A stretch of 34,537 bases of DNA from positions 256,528-291,064 of the forward strand of contig KQ481955.1 of assembly GCA_001430745.1 (NCBI GenBank). Direction: 5' to 3'. Below the pieces are notes generated by a model. It had not been told where the DNA came from and made no database searches. It worked only from the letters and a program-made list of their open reading frames with translations. The number at the start of each line of letters is the position of its first letter. Positions within the stretch are counted from its first letter, which is position 1. The translations under genes and the position numbers were made by a program. Below, in pieces: positions 1 through 16,287 of this stretch. Source of the stretch: Auxenochlorella pyrenoidosa. Taxonomy: Eukaryota > Chlorophyta > Trebouxiophyceae > Chlorellales > Chlorellaceae.

Positions 1-1139
1 TTCTGCTGGAGGGCACTCAAGCGGGCTGAGCCCAGGCGTGACAAGATCTGTGGTTGCCACGCTCTCCACCGTCCATGGGTTTTCCTGCCTTGCCCCCTGC
101 TGCAGACCTGACGCCCGCCAACGTGCTGCTGAAGGGCACGCGCAACAGCGTGCGCGGCTTTTCCTGCAAGCTGGCCGACTTTGGGCTCAGTAGGTGTGGG
201 TCGCCCTGTGCCCTTTCAAAGACCCGTGCTACGCACATGCCCTGCCAAGGGCAGCTGTCTTCTGCCTCCGTCTCCTCGCAAGGCAGGTAGACAGGCAAAA
301 GCACCACCAGACCCCACCCACCTACCCCTGTAGGTGGGTGTTCCCACACCCCCAGCCCAAAGCAGCCCCCCCCCCCCCAAGATGCTGGATGGGCACGCCA
401 CCCACGTGGAGACGGGCAGCTACGACACCGCCACCCACGCCGCCCCTGAGCTGCTGCGGGAGGGCCGGCTGTCCCCCGCCGCAGACGTGTTTGCCTTTGG
501 CGTGCTAGGTGGGTTTGAGCAGGCACTGTGCTGCGCTGTGCTAAGCTGAGCGGTGCTGCCCTGCACTCTTGACTGCTCGCCCTGTGTTGCTGCTCCCCAT
601 GCTCAGCCCCCAGCCCAGCGTGCCCCTGCTCTATTACCAGCGCCCCCCTGCCCACCCTGTCCCCGCAGCCTGGGAGCTGGTGGCGGGGGAGGAGGCGTAC
701 CGCGGGTGGCACCCCATGCAGATCGTCCTGCAGGTCACGCAGCACGGCACCCGCCCGCCCGCTCTGCCACACTGCCCACCCGCCCTGGCGGCGCTCATGG
801 CGCGCTGCTGGAACGAGGCTTCGGCCGACAGGTGGGGCGAGGGGAGTGGGAGCCTGCTCTGCAATCCGCTCGTGGTCTGCCTGCCCGTGTAGTTTGCGCC
901 AGCCCTGTCCCATCAGCATTAGAATTCCCTCCTGCAGGCCATCCTTCCGCGATATTCTCAAGGACCTGCAGGCGCAGCTGCATGTAGCGCGGCAGGCAGA
1001 GCAGGCAAAGCGGCAGGCAGCCCGTCCGCCCCGCCCCTCGAAAGTCTCTGCCCGCTGGTCTGGTGATAGCCACACAACCAGCTTGTCTTCCAGCGAGCTT
1101 CAACCACGCTGCACGCCAGCCTGCAGCCCAACTGAATGA
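1..1139 (+). pseudogene. TKL-type protein kinase, C-terminal fragment (inverted duplicate copy, likely defective)
   Basis: Only the 3' part is inside the window. Exons by comparison with the intact copy at 3674-10948: 106-193 (catalytic loop to DFG), about 381-508 (APE region), 669-831, 938-1139. Seen: DLTPANVLL catalytic loop, LADFGLSR, AAPELL and SADVFAF-type helix F motif, then ADRPSFRDIL near the kinase end, followed by a short Arg/Ser-rich tail. Two oddities. The usual Lys of the DLK motif is Thr here. The acceptor before the second exon has changed from acag-G to a poly-C tract followed by aag, so using the only nearby AG shifts the frame and hits a stop at the end of that exon. Intron sequences are also highly similar to the other copy, so the duplication is recent. 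It may be a pseudogene, or a functional gene with a sequencing error in the 13-C run at 366-378. A TGTAA signal follows at 1277-1281. Confidence 0.72.
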
Positions 1140-1276
1140 GCAGGCAGGCTGGCTTCTCGATACTGCTGCCCCCGTTGACGCCATATGGCACTGTCAGCGG
1201 TGGGGGGTGGGGGATGGGGTAGCCACCACCACTGTCGGGCCTGTTATGGGCTCCCATTCGAGGGAGACCCTCAGCA

Positions 1277-1281
1277 TGTAA
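1277..1281 (+). terminator. Chlorophyte poly(A) signal TGTAA
   Basis: TGTAA lies 138 bases after the stop codon of the kinase fragment. This pentamer is the usual polyadenylation signal of green algae; its use here is inferred. Confidence 0.4.
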
Positions 1282-1903
1282 ACAGTATGCCAGGGAGTTT
1301 AGCCTTCTAACGGTCCAGGATATGCAGCCTTGCCCTTGACACCTTTTCTCGTCCCACGTCTTCAGCCGCTCAACCTCTGTCATGCTGCCAATTGACATTG
1401 ACGTTGCTTCTGACTGCTATCTCCAGAGTTCTGTTCTTTCTGACGCTTGCCTTCTGCTTCTTGTATTCAGATCACATGTCAAATAAAATCATCGCTTTAG
1501 CTTGAGCAACACATTTGGCCACGCAGCCCGCTGTGCACGGCGCCTCCAGCCATTCGCCGCCAGCGCCAGCGCATTCAGTGAGGACTTGAGCTGGTTGCTG
1601 CTGTTCCTTCTCGAGGGATTCTGGAGCGCGCACCATCCTTGAGCACACCAAGCCTTTCCAGCCCGCCAGCAAGCAGCTGGGGTCGTCCCTCGCCGTTCGC
1701 AGTTCTCGCTTAGCCGACGTGCAGCAGACAGACATCGCCCCCGCTTATCTGCTGCCCTATACCTCCATGCTGGCGCTGAGGGCCGGCCCTGCGGGCCCTC
1801 TGGGAGCAGCGCCGTGGCGGCGCGGCGCAGGCGAGTCCTCTGATGAGTGTCTTGGCCGGCTGCGCTGCCCGCTCGTGCTTCAGCGCCTGTGCGCTGCTGC
1901 ATG

Positions 1904-1960
1904 CGTGGTCTCATTGCCTGAACATGGTCTCATTGCTGGACGTGGTCTCATTGCCTGTTG
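1904..1960. repeat. Three imperfect tandem copies of a ~19-bp unit
   Basis: The core GTGGTCTCATTGCCTG recurs three times with small changes (cgtggtctcattgcctg, acatggtctcattgctg, cgtggtctcattgcctg). It lies upstream of, or within a leader intron of, the small membrane-protein gene. Confidence 0.8.
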
Positions 1961-2044
1961 GCAGGCCACAGGAGGCGCTCGTTGCTTGATGCACGCACAT
2001 CTGCTGGTGGTGCTGCTCAGTCTGCGTTTGCTTGCGCTGGTTCA

Positions 2045-2092
2045 AGCTGCTCCCAACTGGAGCTGCTCCCAACTGGAGCTGCTCTCAACTGA
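2045..2092. repeat. Three tandem copies of a 16-bp unit
   Basis: AGCTGCTCCCAACTGG occurs at 2045-2060 and 2061-2076, and a third copy with two changes fills 2077-2092. It sits just upstream of a splice-acceptor-like tctgcgcag at 2114-2122. Confidence 0.85.
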
Positions 2093-2124
2093 AGGCACTC
2101 GTGACTGGCTGTTTCTGCGCAGGG

Positions 2125-2430
2125 ATGCCAGCGCTGTCTTTGCCGCTACCCCACCGGCGCTGCCTGCGCGGCACGGCACCCACGGCCAGAACGAGCGGCA
2201 ATGCGCCAGCTGCGAATGAGCCACCGGCCAGCATCCCACCTGCCGAACAGCCCCTCTCACATCGCGAGTGGATGAAGGTTGCAATCAAGGACATGGAGAC
2301 GACGGTTGTCCTCCTCATCGTCATGTGCATGCTGGCCGGCAGCTGGGGCCTCCCCATCACGGCCACGTTCTGTGGCATCTTCGCGGTCCTCTCGGGCCTC
2401 ACGGTGCTGATGCTGAAGGGCAGGTACTAG
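2125..2430 (+). CDS. Small two-helix membrane protein, probably organelle-targeted
   Basis: A 101-residue reading frame that I do not recognise. The start at 2125 follows a good acceptor (tttctgcgcag, ending 2122), so a 5' exon may exist and the true start could be further upstream. The N-terminus (MPALSLPLPHRRCLRG...) is rich in Arg, Ser, Ala and Pro with no acidic residues for about 30 positions, as in chloroplast or mitochondrial transit peptides. A charged HREWMKVAIKD segment follows, then two hydrophobic stretches at about residues 59-76 and 78-97 separated by a short Gly/Pro turn, ending LMLKGRY. A small thylakoid or inner-envelope protein is a reasonable guess, but there is no chlorophyll-binding motif. 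A TGTAA signal is at 2624-2628. Confidence 0.6.
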   Translation: MPALSLPLPHRRCLRGTAPTARTSGNAPAANEPPASIPPAEQPLSHREWMKVAIKDMETTVVLLIVMCMLAGSWGLPITATFCGIFAVLSGLTVLMLKGRY

Positions 2431-2623
2431 CGCTCCTGCAGCGCCCCTCTTCTGTGCCGGGACCGTGTTGTCGCCCTTTCCTGCAGAAGGAGGCTGACAG
2501 GGGCGGTACGCTGATCGGCTCCTGATCACCCAGCCCTGCACAGCGCGCCCCCGTGCCAGCCGCATGACCAGCGTTTGCCCCTGGCTGCGCCCACGTGCAG
2601 CCATGCGTTTTCTGCCACCCTCT

Positions 2624-2628
2624 TGTAA
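2624..2628 (+). terminator. Chlorophyte poly(A) signal TGTAA
   Basis: TGTAA in tcttgtaaaac, about 195 bases after the stop of the small membrane-protein gene. Confidence 0.5.
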
Positions 2629-3673
2629 AACCCAACCGGCCAACCTGCATTCCAATGCAGCTGCTGGCTATTCCTTGTACCCAACTTCATGGTCTGCTCT
2701 GTTCACCGCCCACACCCTTCTTGCATCTGTCCGGGGGGGCCTTGGCTGCGCCGCCCTCCCTTGTATCCCTGCCTGCCAACAACTTTCATGCTCCAAGCTC
2801 AAGTACTTGCTTGCCCTCCGTTTGATGCATCGGAATTTTGCCTAAGCCCAGGCATGCTGCTTTCAAGACTACTGAAGACATCTTTGCATTGAAATTGCAA
2901 GCGCAGATGCGTGGAAGAGCTAAGAGCTAGGGCGTGTGTTCGATGGAAGATGCCTGAGGTGGAAAGCATCAGTGGCAGCCGGCAGTAAGAGCCACTGCTC
3001 CTGACTGGCAAGCACACTGCGGCGCAGATTATACTGGGCAGCAGAAAGCTCAATAGGGAGGAAGGGATTCGAGTTGGGTTAGCAGAAGGATTCCTGGTAG
3101 TGTTAGAATGGACCAAAGACAGGGGGAGGACAGCCCCGGATGGAGGGTTGCATTCCTCCAAGTCTGAGGGTGCATCCAGGGGACGGAACGTGCGTGAGGG
3201 TGAAAGCAACTGTCCTGCGGCAGAGAGCGTACGATGGGCACAAAAGGACGGTTAACTGCACGGGTTGAGTTCACAGAAAAGTATTCATGTATTAGTGCAC
3301 CGAGAGGCTGGAAACAGAAAGCTGCAGGTCTACACGTCGCACAGCTGATACGTAAGAGAAGAGGATGTGTAAGGGGTAGCAAGGGCAGTGCTGCCATGAG
3401 AGCCAGAGGATGGGCTCGCAGCACGCAACCGAGATGCAAAAAGGAAGAATTCAAAGGGTTTCGAGGGGGGCTTAGGAAGGCCCCCCAGTGGAGGAAGGTC
3501 CCCAGTGGGACCCTTCGGGGTGCTTGTTCATCCATATTATCGTGCCATGTTGTCCTCTACGTAAGGCATGTATGAGAGGACCTCAATGTGCGCCAGCCAT
3601 GGCATAGCCTCCCATCAGACAGCGGGCTGCCAAAGCTGATCGTTGCTGGCGCTGGCCAGCAGGAGAGAGGGGC
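2629..3673. other. Convergent 3' intergenic region
   Basis: About 1 kb between the small membrane-protein gene and the stop codon of the receptor-like kinase on the other strand. It contains open frames on both strands, but none has a splice context, domain or composition that supports a gene. It should hold the 3' UTR of the kinase. Confidence 0.5.
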
Positions 3674-10948
<7,275 letters not shown>

Positions 10949-11513
10949 TGTTGGAGGGCAGGAGTGCTGGCCAGCCCAGTCTGCAAAAGGGGCCTGTGGT
11001 TAGTAAGGGGCAGGGGAGGGGAATGGTCTCTTTCTGTTTGTGCGCTTCTTGGGGGTTGGCCTGGTGTATCAGAGGCTTCGATGAAAACAGCGGATAATAT
11101 GCATGAGAAGGTTACAGCAGCTTCAAGGCGGCACCGCCCTGGCACAGCGCACCCAGCATGCACTGGCTTGGCGAGCGAAGGTCCACTTTTTGGGTCCCTT
11201 TTTGATCTGCTATGCAGCTGGCTTCTCTGTACATCGAAAGATACCAGGAGACTTTGAGGTTTTCACTTGCTGCCACAGCAGCCTGCAAAGTGCAGTTGCA
11301 TGAATTGGCTGCGGTACGCGCCGCCGCTGCAGCTTTCCCACCCCCCTCCTCCCTTCTCTGCTCTAATGATACCCCCCTCACCAGCAATTCTACTGCACTC
11401 GACCTGTGCCGGCATGGCGCCAGTGCTCACATCATTGGCCTGAGGTGTAGCGCGACCTCCCTCCTCGGAAATGACCTGGTAACATGGACGACAGCTGGCA
11501 ATCTGAAGAGCTG
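10949..11513. other. Intergenic: upstream region of the receptor-like kinase
   Basis: Lies between the kinase start codon and the stop of the dehydrogenase, both on the minus strand. It must hold the kinase promoter and the dehydrogenase 3' UTR. A minus-strand TGTAA (TTACA at 11112-11116) is a possible poly(A) signal for the dehydrogenase. No gene is supported. Confidence 0.45.
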
Positions 11514-14017
11514 CTATGCTGCTGCCCCGACTGCTGCCCCCCGAGGCTCAGACGGCGCGTTGAGCAGCCGCTCCGGGGGCTGCCCCCGGCCAACCCGCAG
11601 CGCTGCCCCTGCCACGATCTCTGCCATGCTGCGGTATGACAGCTCCGTCACCCCCGCTATGTGGGGCGTGAGGTACACGCTGCAGGGGCAGAGGGGTGGG
11701 AGACGGCAGGAGCCGCGCAGACGGAGGGGTGATGATTTTGTCCAGGCTGTCCCGGCCTGCAGCTTATGCGGCATACCATTAACCACATCGGGGCATGCAG
11801 CAGCGGGGCGTCCCGCAAGTCCGACAAGCAGCTGCACAGCCAACCGCGGGCGACCGGGCGTCTCACTTGGGGTGTTGTGCCAGCCAGTGCTCGGGGTCCA
11901 CAGGCTCGTGCTCCTGCAGCAGGGAGGGCGAGGTGCCGCACACAGGAAGAAAGTCAGCAGGGCGCAGGATGAGCAAGGCAGCACCCCAGATTGCTCGTCC
12001 ACCTGCCAGGTCAGAATGCGCGCTCTGATGTTCCACTCGGGGTGTGCCTGCTGCTGCGGGCCAGGCAAAAGGTGCCCAGCCAGGCAAAAGGTGTTCACAC
12101 TGCCGCCTGCAACAGCGACTCTCCAACAGGCACGGCGCCTGCAGCCCAAGCCCGTCCCCTCTCGCTGTCCCCACACCTGCACATCCAGCGCCAGCCCTGC
12201 TATCTTGCCGCTGGCCAGACCCTCCCGCATAGCCTCGTAATCCAGCAGGCCCCCTGCAGACGAGACGGAAGGCACGACTGAGGCAGACATCAAGGGGCGG
12301 TGCTGTTGCTCGGTCTGCTTAGGCAGGCTACAAGTGGCAGACCACCTGCTCGTGTGGAGCACGGAGCCGGGGTGTCAGCAGCACTGCCTGTGCAGTGCAT
12401 CCGCTGCCGCCATCCACTCCCTGCATCATCGGAAGTCTGCCAAATCACCTCCCAGAGGTGCCCAATTCCCCAACTGCCCACCCAGCCCCATCGCCCTCGC
12501 AGCCTCACCCCGCGCCACATTGATGATGCGCACACCCGGCTTGCAGTGCGCTAAGAACTCGCCGCCGACCATGCCACGGTTCTGCTCATCCTGGTGGCAG
12601 GTCACTGCGGTGCTGGGGGGGCAGGGCACAGTGAAATTGCCAACTTTAGGTCCGCCACTGTTACTGTCGCACGCTGCCAATCAGCCTGCCATCGCCGCTC
12701 GGCTGCACGACACGCTGTGGACGCAGTGCCGGCAATCTAGAAGGTGGTGCACCAGACTGCCTCCCAAATCATGATGCACGGCTGCATTTGGCAACAGTCC
12801 AGCAGGGGCAGCAGGGCCACAGTTGTAGCGATGGTCCTTGCTCACGCCTGGCTTGGCACATTGGGCGGCAGCAGGGCCAGGTGTGCCCTCTCGCCGCGCA
12901 CCTGCTATGATGTCTGCTTCTGCCGCCAGCCGCGCGCTGTCCTGGCCCCAGCAGCCGCGGTCAGCCAGCGCTGCCTCTGCTGCTGCCTCCAGCTCCCAGT
13001 CGTGCTGGTGGCCCGGCCAGCACGGCGCCTGGCCGCCGCCCTGCTGCTCTGCGTGCCGCGCGTGGCTGCCCCAGGGCTTGCGGCGCAGCGCAGTGATGCG
13101 CACGCCAAAGGGCCTGAGCCTGCAGGGATGAGGGGTGTGTGCGGCAGAGGGGCGCAAAAAGCTGGCTGCTGGCGGGCGCCATTCCTACGGCAGGTGCAAA
13201 AACAGCCGCAGAAGACCGAGTTGGCATCCTGCTGGTGCCGACCCTGCACTTCCGCCTTCCAGGCATACCGTGCCCGCATGCCGGCCCTCCCCACCTGACG
13301 GCCAGCTCCTTTGCAATGTTCCCAAAGCCAATGATCAGCACCGTCCTGCCCAGCAGAGTCTGGCCCAGCGGCACGCCCAGCCGGCGGTGCAGGATGCTGA
13401 GGGGAGGAGGGCGGGCAGCAGGCTGGTGGGAAGGGAGGATGGGCAGGGCTGGCAGAGCGGGAGCGCCTGGTCCAGTGAGAGCTGCAAGCACGGGCTGTGC
13501 CTGAAGCTCGAGCACAGCAGGGGCCGTGACGCCGGGTTGGCAGGCCGGCGGGCAAGCTGTCGGGGCAATCGGCCGCGAGCGCGCGCTGTGCCTGACGCAC
13601 ACCCTCTGGCCTGCGTGCAGCAGTAATGAGCGCACCGAGGCCTTCCAAGCGAGCAGGCAGGGCGAGCGCACCTGTCGGCCATGGCGTTGTGCTGGCGCAG
13701 CGCGGCCAGCATGAGGTATATCGCGTGCTCGGCGCAGCTGGCGGCGTTGCCGGTGCCGGCTGAAGGGATGTTGGTCACCCAGATGCCCAGCTCTGTGGCC
13801 TGCCGGGGGGGGTGGGGGTGGGTGAGGGGGTGGGTGGGGGGGGGGGAGGGCGGGGCACCCAACCACTTGCAGTCGGGCGCTGCAGCTTGAAGCAGGTGCA
13901 GCAGCACTGGTTGGGCATGCGCACAGGTGTGTGCGCCGGCTGCAGCTGTGGCCGCTCCCAGCCTGTGTGCCCCCCCACCCCACCCCACCCCACTCTCCAC
14001 CCCACCATCCCCCACCA

Positions 14018-14049
<32 letters not shown>

Positions 14050-14778
14050 CTTGGCCGTTGGTGCCGCCCTCACCGCGGGGATGTCCACGCCCTCCACCCC
14101 AACACCGTACTGGATGATCAGCCTGAGGCGCGGGGCGGCGCGCAGCAGGGGGGCGTCCAGGCGGGACATGAGCGGTACCGCCACGTCGGCGGTGGCCAGC
14201 TCAGCGGGGATGTCGGCGCGGTCGCACTGCACGACCTGCGGGGTGGCGGCGGCAGCGGGCGGCGGGCTGGGGCCCGGCGATGACGTGCTCTGGGGCAGCG
14301 GCCCCCTGTTGACCTGCATGCAAGCCGCCGGCTTCACGTCTGCCTGATGCAATGGAAAGAATTGGGGGTGCTGTCAGTTACTGCGGAGGCCCAGCAGGCT
14401 CAGCCAGGCGGAGGGGGGGCCTGCGCAGGCCGTGGCGCACCTCGATGCCAGCATCCCCCGCCAGCGCTTCTCGAGTGAACACGAAGCCGTAGTGCATGTC
14501 CCGTCCGCAGAAGAGCACCTGGATGCGCGGAAGGCGCCCAAGTGATACACTCGGCGTGCAGCGAGGCAGCAGCAGGCATAGACACGGACAAGCGAGGCCC
14601 ATGCAGGCGACAAGAGCGCGAGCGGGGGAGGCGAGCGACTGGCAGCGGCGGCGGCGGTGGCGGGAGCGCCACGCCTCCAAACCGGGTGGATAGATCGCAC
14701 CGCTTCAATAGCAGCTTTCCTCATTTTCCTCACCTTCAAGGGCGCAGCGCCGTCCTCAGTTGCAGCCTTCGGTTCCAT
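11514..14778 (-). CDS. D-isomer-specific 2-hydroxyacid dehydrogenase (At1g72190-like)
   Basis: NAD(P)-dependent reduction of 2-keto acids or oxidation of D-2-hydroxy acids; the physiological substrate cannot be read from sequence. Ten exons, 408 residues: 14734-14778, 14441-14518, 14074-14343, 13672-13799, 13295-13396, 12902-13119, 12509-12604, 12177-12253, 11867-11913, 11514-11679, all GT-AG and in phase. Seen in order: VLFCGRDMHYGFVFTRE, IIQYGVGVEGVDIPA, IPSAGTGNAASCAEHAIYLM, TVLIIGFGNIAKELAVRLRP (Rossmann GxGxxG-type loop), VRIINVARGG (catalytic Arg), HEPVDPEHW (catalytic Glu) and YLTPHIAGVTELSYRSM (catalytic His). These match the plant At1g72190 family as I remember it. The first exon codes only 15 residues with no evident transit peptide, so a cytosolic enzyme is likely. 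An insertion rich in Gly, Gln and His after RRKPWGS is algal-specific. Head-to-head with the gene at 15101. Confidence 0.9.
13803..14049. repeat. Complementary G-rich and C-rich tracts plus (CA)n in an intron
   Basis: Inside the dehydrogenase intron 13800-14073. On the + strand 13803-13855 is almost pure G/T and 13967-14020 almost pure C/A with ccaccccaccc units, followed by about 14 CA units at 14020-14049. The two tracts can pair, so the intron could form a long hairpin. Confidence 0.75.
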
Positions 14779-15100
14779 TGCGTTGTGTGAGCCCTCCGGA
14801 TGCCTGCGATGGCCAAAAGACTTTCTTTTCCGATGCGATCACGGGTTGTGCTGTTCGATTGCCCGATGGCCGAGCCTTAAACAGCAGGAGCCGAGGAGAG
14901 GCAGTGGAACTCCCACCCGTGATTCCAAGAGAGATTCCTCAGGCTTGATTGAATTTACAGGGCACATGCATCATATTGTTGCACTGTTGGCCGGAGATGC
15001 CACTGCACGACAGGCTCAGCACGGGATGCGTGACGCAAAAGCCAAGAGGTTTGGCGGAAACCGCAAGCTCAATTGCGTCTCTCAATAGATCCGAGCGACA
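14779..15100. promoter_or_regulatory. Divergent promoter region
   Basis: A 322-bp interval between the start codons of the dehydrogenase (minus) and the Ser-rich protein (plus). It must carry both 5' UTRs and core promoters if both starts are right. It is less GC-rich than its flanks. No specific box is called. Confidence 0.45.
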
Positions 15101-15697
15101 ATGGAGGCCTGGTGCAGCCGCATCCCCCTCTCTGAGCTCTCGCACGCCGTGGATGACTCCTCCCCCACTCTCCTCTCGCAGCACCTTTCCCTCGCCACTT
15201 GCCGCCGCCGATCATCCATCAAGGTTCCGGCAATCGGAGCCAAGCAGGCGGGGGAGGGACCCAGCCTACCCACCCCACGGCCTCGGCGTCCCGCCAGCGG
15301 CAGCAGCAGCAGCAGCAGCAGCGCTTCCACAAGCCCACCACCCACCCCTGGAGGCTCCTGCAGCCGGGCTCCCATGACGCCGCTCAGCAGGAGCCAGGAT
15401 CTGGACGGCCTGCAGCCAGCCTGCAGCACAATTAGCAGCAGTGGCGGCCAGAACAGCGCCGGCAGCAGCCGGCACCTTGCAGCAGCAGCCCCCCTCCCCT
15501 GGCACACATTGAGGCCCCAGCGGGCTGAGATTGCAGGAGCAGCCCCCTGGGACCATGTTACCACCCACCCAACCCACTGCAGCAGCCGTAGCAGCTGCCT
15601 GGGTGGAGCGGCGCTGGCACTGCTGCACCTGCTGTGCACGGCCTGGCTGAGTGTGTGCGCCGTTGGCATGGTGCTCAGCCTGGCAGCTGGGCTGTGA
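15101..15697 (+). CDS. Ser/Pro-rich protein with C-terminal membrane segment (198 aa)
   Basis: Intron-less frame that I do not recognise. Residues 1-60 are mixed polar. About 65-145 is low-complexity, rich in Ser, Pro and Thr with a run of about 8 Ser encoded by CAGCAG-type repeats. The last ~30 residues (SCLGGAALALLHLLCTAWLS...) form one hydrophobic helix ending in LSLAAGL at the stop. That layout suggests a tail-anchored protein with the bulk in the cytosol, though a helix followed by no charged tail is also compatible with a GPI-like signal. The start at 15101 is the first ATG of the frame. A TGTAA signal lies at 16036-16040. The gene call rests on frame length, coding-like ending and position, so it is moderate. 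Confidence 0.5.
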   Translation: MEAWCSRIPLSELSHAVDDSSPTLLSQHLSLATCRRRSSIKVPAIGAKQAGEGPSLPTPRPRRPASGSSSSSSSASTSPPPTPGGSCSRAPMTPLSRSQDLDGLQPACSTISSSGGQNSAGSSRHLAAAAPLPWHTLRPQRAEIAGAAPWDHVTTHPTHCSSRSSCLGGAALALLHLLCTAWLSVCAVGMVLSLAAGL

Positions 15698-16287
15698 CAA
15701 AGGCCGCCATCAGCCCGAACCAATCCACCACCTTGCATACTGCCTGCCATGAGTTTTCTTCTGCTTCCCTCCCCTTTCCCACCAACAAGAGATCCTACCA
15801 CACTCCACCAATCCCGCCAACAACTGGGCGCAGTTTTGTGCCGGTCCCATGCCCCTTTTGAGTATTGTTTTCCCAGCCGCGTACAGTAATACTTGCTGAT
15901 CAGCCATCCTGGCCCCCACACTGACATATTATATGTACTTTGCTTGCTCTTTTCCTTACCAACCATGCGAGCCCCTTTCTCCTCAGCTGTACCAATCCTT
16001 CAATCCTGTTCTGCCCCAGCGGCCCACTGCCTCTTTGTAATGCCAAGCATCCACGTCGCATGCCATTGAGTGCAGCAGGGAGCACAGAGGCTGAGACAAG
16101 TCTGCGCAGCAAGCTGTGAGCTTTGGATGTGAGCTTTGGATGGCAGCAAACTCAGCAGAGTGCACATTCGGTCTGCAGCTCCTGTGGAACTGGCTTGCCC
16201 TGCCTGCATGCACAGCTTGCCAGCCTGCAGACAATGTGCACGTCAGCAACCAGTCAGACAGCTCGCCTGCCGGCCGTCACTACAAGA
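15698..16287. other. Convergent 3' intergenic region
   Basis: Between the stop of the Ser-rich protein (+) and the stop of the CDIN1 homologue (-). It is lower in GC than the coding flanks and I see no gene. TGTAA at 16036-16040 fits the + strand gene. Confidence 0.5.

Larger units (their letters stand above)
1140..2124. other. Intergenic / leader region with no supported gene
   Basis: Holds the 3' UTR of the kinase fragment and the upstream region or first intron of the next gene. An ATG at 1768 opens a short Ala/Gly/Arg-rich stretch that could be an upstream transit-peptide exon, but I could not join it in phase to the exon starting at 2123. Two sets of short tandem repeats lie at 1904-1960 and 2045-2092. 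Confidence 0.5.

Noticed and set aside
2257..2655. Minus-strand frame over the small membrane-protein gene
   Set aside because: Shadow of the plus-strand frame, which has a transit-like N-terminus and two helices.
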